A DNA stretch of 64,000 nucleotides from Stichopus chloronotus (lineage: Eukaryota > Echinodermata > Holothuroidea > Aspidochirotida > Stichopodidae), in the NCBI GenBank assembly GCA_021234535.1, contig CM037850.1, positions 372,001-436,000 of the forward strand, written 5' to 3'. Below the pieces are notes generated by a model that was given only the letters and a program-made list of their open reading frames with translations, did not search any database and was not told where the DNA came from. The position numbers and the translations under genes are program-made. Each line of letters begins with the position of its first letter. Positions within the stretch are counted from its first letter, which is position 1. Below, piece after piece: positions 61,501-64,000 of the stretch.

Positions 61501-63471
61501 GATGATAATCGCAACATTTGTAATCATGTATTGTATTGTATTGTATTGTATGTATGTATGTATGTATGTATGTATGTATGTATGTATGTATGTATGTATG
61601 TATGTATGTATGTATGTATGTATTTATTTATTTATTTATGTTACATCTTCCTTGTGAACACAATATCTCAAAAGCAGGAAAGCAAAAACAGATCTGCTAT
61701 TGATGATGAGCACAAAAACCCTGTTGTTTTTGGTTGAGGTCAAAGATAATTTGGGGTAAACATGGGTCAAATTGTGACACCTTCTGAATGCAATATCTCA
61801 AAGGAAAGAAGCGTGAACAAATCTCATATTGCATTAGGTGTGCCAAATTGAGTGCAAAAATCCATTTTGATTTTGGTGGCTGTCAAAGGTCGTTTGAGAT
61901 CAACAGGGTAAAATTGTGAAAACCTTGTAGACACGTTATCTCAAGAGGAGAATTTTGTGTGGATCTCATATTTGTTACATATGTGTGCCACATTGCATGC
62001 AAGTGCCATAGCATATTTGGTGGAGGTCAAAGGTCATTTGTGGTTGAAGGAATTCTCCACCAACAAGAAAACTTAACACAATATATGAGATTATTTACTA
62101 TTCTATCAGTTAAACATAACAGTTTTACCAGAGGAAGCTTCCTTAGATGTGAAATAACACTTTGAAAGTTGGGCTTCAGCATGAGCCTGAAAACATTAGA
62201 CGTAGTATCGACAAATACTGTTTTCCATTTTTACACTCTTCGTGTTTCTGGCAAGATTTTGCGACACAAAAACTCTTTAGTTCAGAGATCATGAAAACCC
62301 CATGAATGCCGGCATTCAGTAAGATACTTTTTATGCAAGAAACCAGAGGGGCTGGTATCGTGATTTAAAAATTAAAATATAATCACTGCCAATACTTTAG
62401 ACCCACCAAACTGAGCAAAGGTAAGCTGTGTAATTAGCTCAAAGGTATTTCTATCCTTTATTCTTCAGTACCAGTGCAAATTATTTACAGAGCAACGTCA
62501 TTTGAGTCAACTAATCCTTAAACAATTAGGTAGCTCCAAACAATGCTTTGAAAGGTAGGTTTATGCCACTCCCTAGTGAAACCAAGGTTTTATCATCAAT
62601 AAGAGATCAGAACAGTACTTCAACCCACAGCATGGGATAAAAATCAACAGCATTTTTCAAGTCTAGATTTGTGGAACTACATCACAATCGATTCCTAGCA
62701 CCAGGCTCCTACCTTCCACATTCTTTGAGATATTTTTCCTGGAAATGAGAACGATGATGCAATGTTAATGTTTGTATCTTTTTAAGAGACATGAGAAGTG
62801 ATACTGGAGAATTCCTTTAAAGAGTCAGGTTATGAAAACCTTGTAAGCACACTTCAAGAAGGGAAGATTGGACAGTTGGTGTATTTATTTAGAATGTAAA
62901 TGTACAACAGTGAGTGCAAACATCCTTTTGCTTTTGTGGTCGAATTAATAGAATCCATGGATGTCATTCTGTGGAAACACAAACTACTACCTTAGCTTGA
63001 TATTGCTTTAGAAATGAGTTTGGTCATTATCTTCAGTCTCGTCTAGCTTCTTATCATTCTGTTTATTTAAGCCAAGACCAAGTACATGGAGGCAACGCAT
63101 CATCTGCCGTATCCAAGAACTTACCTTCAGGTACTAAAGGACAGTCAGAAATGGAAAGAGATCAAGGAAACAACTGCAGTGAAACTAAAGATCAGAGAAG
63201 GCAGGAATCTCAACCAGAGGAATCTAATCACGAACCAGAAAGCATGCACGGCGTTGAACATTCAAGCGCAATTCAGGAAGAGAAAACACCAAGAAAGGAA
63301 GAATCAGAGGAAGAAAAGGAAGGATGCAAAGCAGACTCCATGACAGTAAAAACAGAAAGTGAAGGAACAGGAGAAATCAGAAACTCTAAATCAAAGGAAG
63401 AGGGTATAGTTAAAGGAACTACTACCGATGGCCATTCACTCACCTCAACAATAAGGTCAGTCTGCCAATAG
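17038..63471 (+). CDS. PPP6R3: Protein phosphatase 6 regulatory subunit (SAPS domain), 5'-partial, 19 exons
   Basis: This is a regulatory/scaffold subunit of the PP6 phosphatase holoenzyme. In animals it binds the PP6 catalytic subunit and ankyrin-repeat subunits and acts in NF-kB, DNA-damage and mitotic (Aurora A) dephosphorylation. The 19 exons listed separately join in frame to 922 codons plus stop. The family signature is clear from the start ([16 protein letters not shown]), through the SAPS helical repeats ([48 protein letters not shown]), to the conserved tail motifs ([30 protein letters not shown]). The C-terminal third is acidic and serine-rich. The family N-terminus (about 25 residues) is missing, so its exon lies upstream or was overlooked. 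Introns are large and full of repeats. Family assignment is firm. Choosing PPP6R3 over paralogues R1 or R2 is inference, since many invertebrates have only one or two members. Confidence 0.95.
17118..20808. other. Intron 1 of window
   Basis: No further exon was seen. It holds an old, strongly diverged core-repeat copy (18735-19350, listed separately). A 42-bp direct duplication lies at about 20388-20465 (AAATCTAACGATGTACA twice). Several TACTGTA/TACAGTA words occur at 18500-19900. Confidence 0.6.
18735..19350 (+). mobile_element. Ancient diverged copy of the family 2 core repeat
   Basis: Recognisable pieces in the correct order are GTGGGGTCAAC, ATATCTCTAGAA, TGGTATGCAGATGTGTAC, CTTTTGTTGGTGG, GTCAAAGATTAC and ATGGACAGATCTCAT. 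The last piece, GAAATCACAATGCG at 19320, looks like a decayed family 2 3' end. Many substitutions and indels make it much older than the other copies. Confidence 0.5.
20809..20968 (+). CDS. PPP6R3: PPP6R exon 2 of window
   Basis: Acceptor TTTTGTTTTCAG and donor GAAGAG/GTAACA. Encodes residues 27-80 (split codon TT/C gives F). It holds [16 protein letters not shown] and [17 protein letters not shown], matching the family segment before the SAPS core. Confidence 0.95.
23447..24264. mobile_element. Non-autonomous hAT-like element
   Basis: The left end TAGTGCTGTGAGCGATTA and the right end (reverse complement TAGGGCTGTGACTTTGCGA) are imperfect inverted repeats rich in CGATTAATC. The flanking octamers TTATTCAT and ATATTCAC agree at 6 of 8 positions, as expected of an 8-bp target duplication. 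Inner palindromes GCGATTAATCGC and AAACGTTT recur at both ends. No transposase frame is present in the 818 bp. Confidence 0.7.
24469..24800 (+). mobile_element. Helentron-like fragment, family 3
   Basis: It starts with the right half of a family 3 palindrome (AAAGGAACC, then TATGCTGTCA), followed by a TG microsatellite (24496-24516). It then has a diverged body containing TCTTGCATATTAATGAG and CAGATTTGCTTCAAATGTGG. The same phrases occur after the first core unit in elements E and F (near 29127 and 56497). The 3' border is unclear. Confidence 0.5.
25440..25725 (+). repeat. Fragment related to the family 6 core
   Basis: Shared phrases with 57950-58260 are AATGGGCCATTTTAT, GCAAAATGCTTCTTCTAC, TACAGATT-GTA and TTGGTCACA. 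No palindromic 5' end or hairpin was found, so this is an internal fragment of about two units. Confidence 0.5.
26906..27157 (+). CDS. PPP6R3: PPP6R exon 3 of window
   Basis: Acceptor TTTTCATTTTCAG and donor TTAGAG/GTAAGA, 84 whole codons (residues 81-164). It contains [20 protein letters not shown] and [15 protein letters not shown], the start of the helical SAPS repeats. Confidence 0.97.
27158..27664. other. Intron 3 of window
   Basis: Short intron without recognised repeats, apart from a T-run that forms the polypyrimidine tract of the next acceptor (about 27636-27650). Confidence 0.7.
27665..27843 (+). CDS. PPP6R3: PPP6R exon 4 of window
   Basis: Acceptor TTTCCTCAG/TGG and donor GAAAA/GTAAGT. 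Encodes residues 165-223 plus two bases, including [20 protein letters not shown] and [13 protein letters not shown], canonical SAPS-domain sequence. Confidence 0.97.
28347..28460 (+). CDS. PPP6R3: PPP6R exon 5 of window
   Basis: Acceptor CTATGCAG/A completes the split lysine codon; donor CAAAG/GTAATT. Encodes residues 224-261 plus two bases: [12 protein letters not shown] and [13 protein letters not shown]. Confidence 0.95.
28931..30444 (+). mobile_element. Helentron-like element E, family 1, with captured Gag-like fragment
   Basis: TTTTT precedes GATTCCTTGC, with partner GGGAATC. A TG tract and one degenerate core unit follow. About 1.1 kb of non-core sequence comes next, including a Gag-like coding fragment (29700-30187), then one more core unit. 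The 3' end has GCAAGGAATCA, hairpin AAAGCC/GGCTTT and CTGG at 30440-30443. The tandem array is replaced by cargo compared with element B. Element F is a second copy with the same cargo. Confidence 0.75.
29700..30187 (+). pseudogene. Decayed Gag-like (DUF1759-type, BEL/Pao-like) fragment in element E
   Basis: Two overlapping frames together resemble the N-terminal part of Gag-like proteins of BEL/Pao retrotransposons. An acidic coiled-coil-like segment (29752-30000, with [19 protein letters not shown]) is followed in another frame by a DUF1759-like segment (29990-30184, [24 protein letters not shown]). Frame changes and stops break it. No protease, reverse transcriptase or LTR is present. It sits inside element E and must have arrived as cargo. 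The call rests on motif recognition only. Confidence 0.55.
30995..31371. mobile_element. TTAA-flanked MITE
   Basis: TTAA at 30995-30998 is followed by AGAGGCTCATTGAGTT. The other end reads AACTCAGTGAGCCCCT before TTAA at 31368-31371, giving inverted repeats of about 16 bp. TTAA duplication is characteristic of piggyBac-type and a few other DNA transposons. The interior (ATTAATGAGTGAGTAACCAA, TTGACAGTTTTC) is shared with 58699-59030. It has no coding capacity. Confidence 0.65.
31505..31985 (+). repeat. Degenerate minisatellite, about 30-bp unit
   Basis: The unit is of the form GTTAGTGGTAGATGGGGATAG then CCTACAA, repeated with many changes from 31505 to 31985. Confidence 0.75.
32790..33690 (+). 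repeat. 54-bp minisatellite, about 16 copies
   Basis: The unit includes CAGTAATCAGAGTCTAGTG, then TTCATTACTCTTGCATTACA and TATCCTCATCTGTT. Landmarks near 32809 and 32863 give a 54-bp period. Central copies are nearly identical and the last three (from about 33500) are degraded. 54 is a multiple of three, but the unit contains stops. Confidence 0.9.
34139..34286 (+). CDS. PPP6R3: PPP6R exon 6 of window
   Basis: Acceptor CTTCCTTTACAG/T and donor CCAAGG/GTAAGT. Residues 262-311 ([19 protein letters not shown] and [11 protein letters not shown]), matching the family segment ending in LLLEPPK. A second in-frame acceptor (TTTCTGTAG at 34040-34048) would start the exon at 34049 and add 30 hydrophobic residues. 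The shorter form fits family length better. Confidence 0.9.
34340..34552. repeat. TA microsatellite, AT-rich tract, T-run and G-run
   Basis: Alternating TA at 34368-34396, then AT-only sequence built on AAATATTTAA and TATAAATA, a second TA block (34505-34525), a T-run and a G-run (about 34526-34551). It occupies much of the 34287-34909 intron. Confidence 0.9.
34910..35062 (+). CDS. PPP6R3: PPP6R exon 7 of window
   Basis: Acceptor TTTGTTCCTCAG and donor TTATGG/GTGAGC, 51 whole codons (residues 312-362). Contains [20 protein letters not shown], corresponding to the LDPPVGNTRL region of vertebrate members. Confidence 0.96.
35063..35789. other. Intron 7 with degenerate minisatellite
   Basis: From about 35296 to 35525, phrases such as AAGTCTGCAAGC, AAGCTGAGGCTTA and CTCAAGTTTGCAA recur on a loose 24-bp spacing. 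The rest has no recognised feature. Confidence 0.65.
35790..35921 (+). CDS. PPP6R3: PPP6R exon 8 of window
   Basis: Acceptor CTTCTTTGTAG and donor TTCAT/GTACGT, 44 codons (residues 363-406). Contains [20 protein letters not shown], a highly conserved SAPS stretch. Confidence 0.97.
36534..37722 (+). mobile_element. Helentron-like element G, family 1, full length
   Basis: TTTTT precedes GATTCCTTGC, with partner GCAAGGAATC. A TG tract (36579-36610) and about seven core units with AGGTCACCAGAGG phrases follow. The 3' end has GCAAGGAATCA (37690-37700), a hairpin with TAGCC/GGCTTT, and CTGG-T at 37718-37722. It is very similar to element B. Confidence 0.82.
38041..39278 (+). mobile_element. Helentron-like element H, family 2, full length
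   Basis: TTTT precedes GGTTTTGATGAAATCATAACC (the palindromic 5' end). A short TG tract and about eight diverged core units with GGAAGCTTGGACAGAT phrases follow. ATCATTGAAACC near 39244 is the inverted copy of the 5' arm, followed by the hairpin TCATTCATGCA region and CTGG at 39274-39277. Divergence between units is higher than in element D. Confidence 0.78.
39535..39715 (+). CDS. PPP6R3: PPP6R exon 9 of window
   Basis: Acceptor CTCTTGATCAG and donor GGAAG/GTAAAC. Residues 407-466 plus one base. Contains [14 protein letters not shown] and [15 protein letters not shown], the best-conserved SAPS signature. Confidence 0.98.
40305..40393 (+). CDS. PPP6R3: PPP6R exon 10 of window
   Basis: Acceptor TTTGGTAG/AA completes a split E codon; donor GATATG/GTAAGC. 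Residues 467-496: [20 protein letters not shown], then NIVDM, matching the end of the SAPS domain. Confidence 0.96.
40394..42943. other. Intron 10 of window
   Basis: No repeat end, tandem array or exon was recognised in this 2.55 kb intron, apart from an A-run near 41859. Confidence 0.6.
42944..43030 (+). CDS. PPP6R3: PPP6R exon 11 of window
   Basis: Acceptor TTAATGTTCAAG and donor CAACAG/GTATGT, 29 codons (residues 497-525). [18 protein letters not shown] is an acidic, serine-rich segment typical of the family and of casein kinase 2 substrates. Confidence 0.95.
43031..44889. other. Intron 11 with TAGTATGTTATCAT minisatellite
   Basis: Between about 43316 and 43915, the phrase TAGTATGTTATCATCACTAG and shorter variants repeat irregularly every 15-20 bp. 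The remainder (43920-44880) has no recognised feature. Confidence 0.75.
44890..44987 (+). CDS. PPP6R3: PPP6R exon 12 of window
   Basis: The start follows ATCGACAG, giving [10 protein letters not shown] as in vertebrate relatives. A later AG at 44907 (TTATCAG) would also keep frame but lose six conserved residues. Donor GTCAA/GTGAGT. Residues 526-557 plus two bases, with [17 protein letters not shown]. Confidence 0.93.
47101..47504. mobile_element. hAT-like MITE
   Basis: Left end CAGTGGTGGCACC; right end GGTGCCACCACTG, a perfect 13-bp inverted repeat. The flanking octamers ACTGTGCT and CCTGTACT match at 6 of 8 positions, indicating an 8-bp target duplication. It is 404 bp with no coding capacity and contains a G-run near 47230. 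Confidence 0.8.
47826..48300 (+). mobile_element. Helentron-like element I, family 3
   Basis: TTTTT precedes a palindrome with arms GGTTCCTTGC and GGGAACC (47826-47851). A short TG tract and diverged core units follow, with GCGATAACTCAGTAAGG, CCCTATTGTTTTTGG, TCAAAGGTTA, TATATCTCAGAAACGAAG and AAAGGTCACTTAAGGTCA. No clear 3' hairpin or CTGG was found; the 3' border is approximate. Confidence 0.6.
48815..49150 (+). repeat. G/T-rich minisatellite
   Basis: Repeats of GGGCCTCACTTTCCTTGGG and AATTTTGGGTTTTTCTTATT with variable spacing. Long T- and G-runs keep several frames open, but the translations are low complexity. Confidence 0.75.
49431..49620 (+). mobile_element. Helentron-like 5' end, family 5
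   Basis: TTTTT precedes GTCTCGCCTGAAC, which pairs with GTTCAGGGGGAGTC (49431-49460). A TG microsatellite follows at 49478-49498. The layout of T-run, palindrome and TG tract matches the other families. Core and 3' end are not identifiable, so the right border is arbitrary. Confidence 0.5.
49868..50050 (+). repeat. Two-copy direct repeat, about 86 bp
   Basis: ATGGTAAGCCATACATTATA and CCTTTCATTTGACTA recur in the same order at about 49868 and 49952, with a third partial copy beginning near 50030. Confidence 0.75.
50428..50690 (+). repeat. Dispersed TTAA-type element, copy 1
   Basis: Begins TTAAAGGGGAATTCTGGGCA. Shared with 63559-63787 are TTTCAAA-CATTTT, TTCATATTCTTGACGT, CCCAACAGACTTTC, CGGCCAT and TTGTGACGTAGTC. 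The 3' border is not clear. No coding capacity. Confidence 0.6.
51395..51720. repeat. 40-bp repeats and GATTTAAATC-rich tract
   Basis: Four copies of a unit with GGAAATGAATTCACAAATTA lie at 51395-51560. From 51595 to 51710, inverted AATCAAGTTGATT and TTTGATTTAAATCA motifs cluster, resembling decayed transposon ends. Confidence 0.55.
52352..52409 (+). CDS. PPP6R3: PPP6R exon 13 of window
   Basis: Acceptor TTTCTTTTTCAG and donor GATAAC/GTAAGT. Residues 558-577. [19 protein letters not shown] matches the SFDRVSDINF motif of vertebrate members. Confidence 0.94.
52905..53545 (+). repeat. 18-bp minisatellite, open in frames on both strands
   Basis: The unit is AGCATACTGTTTGCTGTT or AGCATACTGTTTGTTGTT, repeated more than 30 times and increasingly degenerate after 53270. 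18 is divisible by three and the unit lacks stops in some frames. This leaves a 179-codon plus-strand frame (52851-53390) and a 160-codon minus-strand frame (52877-53359). Both are simple hexapeptide repeats and are not called as genes. It lies in the intron between exons 13 and 14 of the window. Confidence 0.92.
53588..53712 (+). CDS. PPP6R3: PPP6R exon 14 of window
   Basis: Acceptor TTCACCCTGACAG and donor GCAGAG/GTATGA. Residues 578-618 plus two bases: [14 protein letters not shown], then [11 protein letters not shown], matching the ALFEACCKERI and EEDIWEEK motifs of the family. Confidence 0.96.
53724..53945 (+). repeat. Tandem repeat, 92-bp unit, 2.3 copies
   Basis: AGCCTAACGTTATTCCTTCC, GGGACCTTGACACATCAGG and TATGTTAGGGTAAGTTC recur at about 53727, 53819 and 53911. 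The first two copies are almost identical, so the duplication is recent. It starts about 12 bp after the donor of exon 14. Confidence 0.85.
54298..54440 (+). CDS. PPP6R3: PPP6R exon 15 of window
   Basis: Acceptor TTGTATTGACAG and donor GAGATG/GTAGGT. Residues 619-666 plus one base. Acidic [18 protein letters not shown] then [10 protein letters not shown], a low-complexity tail with a possible SH3-type proline motif. Confidence 0.9.
54441..56025. other. Intron 15 of window
   Basis: It contains repeat J (54775-55962). The first 330 bp have no recognised feature. Confidence 0.7.
54775..55962 (+). mobile_element. Composite element J: variant-C core interrupted by a family 2 head
   Basis: 54775-55205 resembles element C (GGAAAGTTGTTGGAACTTC, GATGGTCTCTGTCAA). 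At 55206 a family 2 5' end begins (GGTTTCACTGATAATCTTAAC) with a TG tract and about four family 2 units. Near 55905 the sequence returns to C-type (TCAAAGGTCACATGAGGTCA) without a family 2 hairpin or CTGG. This can be a nested insertion that lost its 3' end, or recombination between cores. Confidence 0.65.
56026..56185 (+). CDS. PPP6R3: PPP6R exon 16 of window
   Basis: Acceptor TTCTGGATGTAG and donor CAAAG/GTTTGT. Residues 667-719 plus two bases: [13 protein letters not shown] and [12 protein letters not shown], corresponding to the WSANFDVPME and GWASFSEF motifs of vertebrate members. Confidence 0.95.
56291..57832 (+). mobile_element. Helentron-like element F, family 1, with captured Gag-like fragment
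   Basis: Same structure as element E: TTTTT, GATTCCTTGC palindrome, TG tract, one core unit, about 1.1 kb of cargo, a second core unit, GCAAGGAATCA, hairpin and CTGG at 57828-57831. It differs from E by scattered substitutions and by indels. For example, F keeps about 26 bp near 57108-57134 that E lacks, and E keeps about 25 bp near 29527 that F lacks. Both therefore derive from a cargo-bearing parent and are not a local duplication of one another. Confidence 0.75.
57061..57575 (+). pseudogene. Decayed Gag-like fragment in element F
   Basis: Second copy of the fragment at 29700-30187. The coiled-coil-like part (57138-57315) ends at a TAA where copy E has a sense codon. A one-base deletion lies near 57343. 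The DUF1759-like part (57378-57572) keeps [12 protein letters not shown] and LSYLIQL. Neither copy can make a full Gag. Confidence 0.55.
57833..59160 (+). mobile_element. Helentron-like element, family 6, interrupted by short TTAA elements
   Basis: It starts exactly after the CTGG-T of element F with a palindrome (57833-57862; arms TAGCTCATACCAGC and GCTGGTGTGAGCTA). A CTAT/CATC microsatellite (57889-57941) follows, then core units of roughly 150 bp with ATGCTTCTCCTCC, GGTCCCATGTGGGC and CCATTTTATGAAATT. At 58562-59030 the core is interrupted, then resumes (TATGAAATTCTGAAAAT, TTCTCTTGTACAATGTTGATG) to about 59160. No clear 3' hairpin was found. Confidence 0.6.
58562..59030. mobile_element. 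TTAA-type MITEs nested in the family 6 element
   Basis: TTAAAGTGCCCCTTTAA at 58562 and TTAAAGGGGCACTTTGAG at 58699 are inverted copies bounding about 150 bp. The sequence from 58699 to about 59030 is a diverged relative of the MITE at 30995 (ACTAATGAGTGAGTAGCTAA, CGACAGTTTTCGTAATTATT). The exact 3' border is lost. Confidence 0.5.
59238..59389 (+). CDS. PPP6R3: PPP6R exon 17 of window
   Basis: Acceptor CATCAAAAG and donor TTAAAAG/GTAGAG. Residues 720-770 plus one base. [19 protein letters not shown] corresponds to the SNSPVEME motif of relatives, followed by a serine/acid-rich stretch. The acceptor has a strong T-run upstream but an A-rich last 6 bp. Confidence 0.9.
59390..61420. other. Intron 17 of window
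   Basis: The first kilobase has no recognised feature. A direct duplication CTACCCCCTCTCAGTCTATCC lies at about 60340-60380. The 3' half is the family 4 element at 60420-61385, which ends about 35 bp before the next exon. Confidence 0.6.
60420..61385 (+). mobile_element. Helentron-like element, family 4, with its own tandem core
   Basis: TTTTT precedes ATCTCATCGCC, which pairs with GATGAGAT at 60444-60451. A TG tract is present at 60628-60660. The core is four units of about 158 bp (TTTGCTGATTTTT landmarks near 60797, 60954, 61115 and 61270). The inverted 5' arm GGCGATGAGATAA lies at 61355-61367. It is followed by a small hairpin (GCAAcTCC-GT-GGATTGC). CTGG is not evident, so the 3' border is approximate. 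Confidence 0.6.
61421..61478 (+). CDS. PPP6R3: PPP6R exon 18 of window
   Basis: Acceptor TTTAATCTTAG and donor CCAAGG/GTAAGT. Residues 771-789 plus two bases: [18 protein letters not shown]. It is short and not conserved enough for a homology check. The call rests on good splice sites and on phases that fit both neighbours. Confidence 0.8.
61495..62046 (+). mobile_element. Helentron-like element K, family 2, 5' part
   Basis: TTTTT precedes GGTTTTGATGATAATCGCAAC. A long TATG microsatellite (61540-61622) and TATT run follow, then diverged family 2 units ending in AAAGGTCATTTGTGG at about 62041. The array is cut by the TTAA-type element at 62045; a remnant continues at 62820-62960. Confidence 0.7.
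62045..62819. mobile_element. TTAA-type element inserted in element K
   Basis: Left end AAGGAATTCTCCA (62047-62059) and right end TGGAGAATTCCTT (62805-62817) form a perfect 13-bp inverted repeat. The right flank completes TTAA (62816-62819). The left reads TTGA, one mismatch from TTAA. It is 775 bp with no coding capacity. Confidence 0.7.
62820..62960 (+). mobile_element. Element K remnant 3' of the insertion
   Basis: GTCAGGTTATGAAAACCTTG, TTCAAGAAGGGAAGATTGGA and CATCCTTTTGCTTTTG continue a family 2 unit. No family 2 3' end follows. Confidence 0.55.
63072..63471 (+). CDS. PPP6R3: PPP6R exon 19 of window, possible terminal exon
   Basis: Acceptor TTATTTAAG/C completes a glycine codon. The frame runs to TAG at 63469-63471 (residues 790-922), very rich in E, K, S, T and Q ([18 protein letters not shown]), a disordered tail. 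Alternatively ATAAG/GTCAGT at 63455 could be a donor leading to exons beyond the window. No AATAAA is visible soon after the stop, so the choice is open. Confidence 0.85.
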
Positions 63472-63558
63472 AGGGCACCATTCTTCTTTTCCCTCCCGTC
63501 TGGTATTCTTTGTTTACATGTGTTTCTATCTGTGATTGTTCTCAGAATAGCTTTGCTG

Positions 63559-63787
63559 TTTAAAGAGGAATTCCAGGCAATGAACAATATGTCCCCTGAC
63601 TTACTTACTTAAGCCATTTCAAATCATTTTCTTTTCATTCTTGATGTTTTGAAGTGAACTTCTCATGGGCAACATGAAATGTTCAAACTTTCTGCCCAAC
63701 AGACTTTCAAACACTATACATGTAAGGACTCGGCCATTATTAAGTAATTGTGACCGTGATCTCTGTGGCTTGTGACATAGTCGATGA
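63559..63787 (+). repeat. Dispersed TTAA-type element, copy 2
   Basis: Begins TTTAAAGAGGAATTCCAGGC and parallels 50428-50660 (TTCATTCTTGATGTTTTGAA, CCCAACAGACTTTC, CGGCCAT, TGTGACATAGTCGATGA). It is interrupted at 63787 by the next element. Confidence 0.6.
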
Positions 63788-64000
63788 CAGGCAAGGAATC
63801 TATGCAGTCATGATGACATGTGTGTATGTGTGTGTGTGTGTGTGTATGTGATGCCTTCGCATGTAAACATGGTAACTCAAGAGGTGAAAGGTGCCTGAAC
63901 TTAAAAGTTATGTTTCGGTAGTCCATTGAAAGTAGATGATCCCTATTGTTTTTTATGGAGGTAAAAGGTCATTTGAGGTCAAAATCTGAAAATATCGTAG
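63788..64000 (+). mobile_element. Helentron-like element L, family 1, running off the window
   Basis: It starts in the right half of the family 1 palindrome (CAGGCAAGGAATC), followed by TATGCAGTCATGATG, a TG tract and one core unit (AAAGGTCATTTGAGGTCA). The left arm is missing, so it is 5'-truncated or the insertion removed it. Confidence 0.65.

Noticed and set aside
61433..61737. Frames reading MYVC repeats
   Set aside because: Translation of the TATG microsatellite. The true coding frame of exon 18 (61421-61478) is different.
1..64000. tRNA, rRNA or other structured RNA genes
   Set aside because: I looked for tRNA A/B-box pairs and rRNA-like stretches by eye and found none I could support; a covariance-model scan would be decisive.

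Overview
The window reads as nuclear DNA of an animal, most likely an invertebrate deuterostome, with an echinoderm-like genome as my best guess. The grounds are AT-rich, intron-dominated sequence with GT-AG splice sites, one spliced gene of vertebrate-like protein sequence, very high repeat content, and frequent short palindromes of the TAGGCCTA and AACGTTA kind. Nothing in it is bacterial or organellar. The species cannot be fixed from the sequence alone.

The main gene is a plus-strand serine/threonine protein phosphatase 6 regulatory subunit (SAPS-domain family, PPP6R3-like). I find 19 consecutive coding exons between 17038 and 63471, all with GT-AG borders and compatible phases. They give an uninterrupted frame of 922 codons plus a TAG. 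Only the start-codon exon (about 25 residues in relatives) was not found. Upstream lies a smaller plus-strand gene at 8274-10341 with a Tudor-like N-terminus and a weakly BEN-like C-terminus. An unidentified coding-like stretch with one in-frame TGA follows at 11605-12048.

Most of the remaining sequence is mobile and repetitive DNA. The dominant class is a group of elements with one shared plan. A T-run is followed by a 25-32 bp imperfect palindrome, then a TG-rich microsatellite, then a tandem core of about 145 bp units. Where the 3' end is preserved there follows an inverted copy of the 5' arm, a short hairpin and CTGG-T. This matches non-autonomous Helentron/HINE rolling-circle elements. 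At least two families (arms GATTCCTTGC and GGTTTCGATGAT) share the same tandem core. Four more palindrome types carry other cores or none that I can define. Copies lie at 2572-6250, 14931-16262, 24469-24800, 28931-30444, 36534-37722, 38041-39278, 47826-48300, 49431-49620, 54775-55962, 56291-59160, 60420-61385, 61495-62960 and 63788-64000. Each core unit carries AGGTCA half-sites spaced 1, 4 and 4 bp, a composite nuclear-receptor-type element.

Other repeats are three hAT-like MITEs with 8-bp imperfect target duplications (13205, 23447, 47101), several TTAA-flanked short elements, and many minisatellites (18-bp, 54-bp and others). Two of the Helentron-like copies carry the same decayed Gag-like (DUF1759-type) coding fragment. 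The strongest candidate for something undescribed is the set of modular, head-to-tail joined and recombining elements that spread nuclear-receptor half-site arrays at nucleosome-like spacing through one gene.
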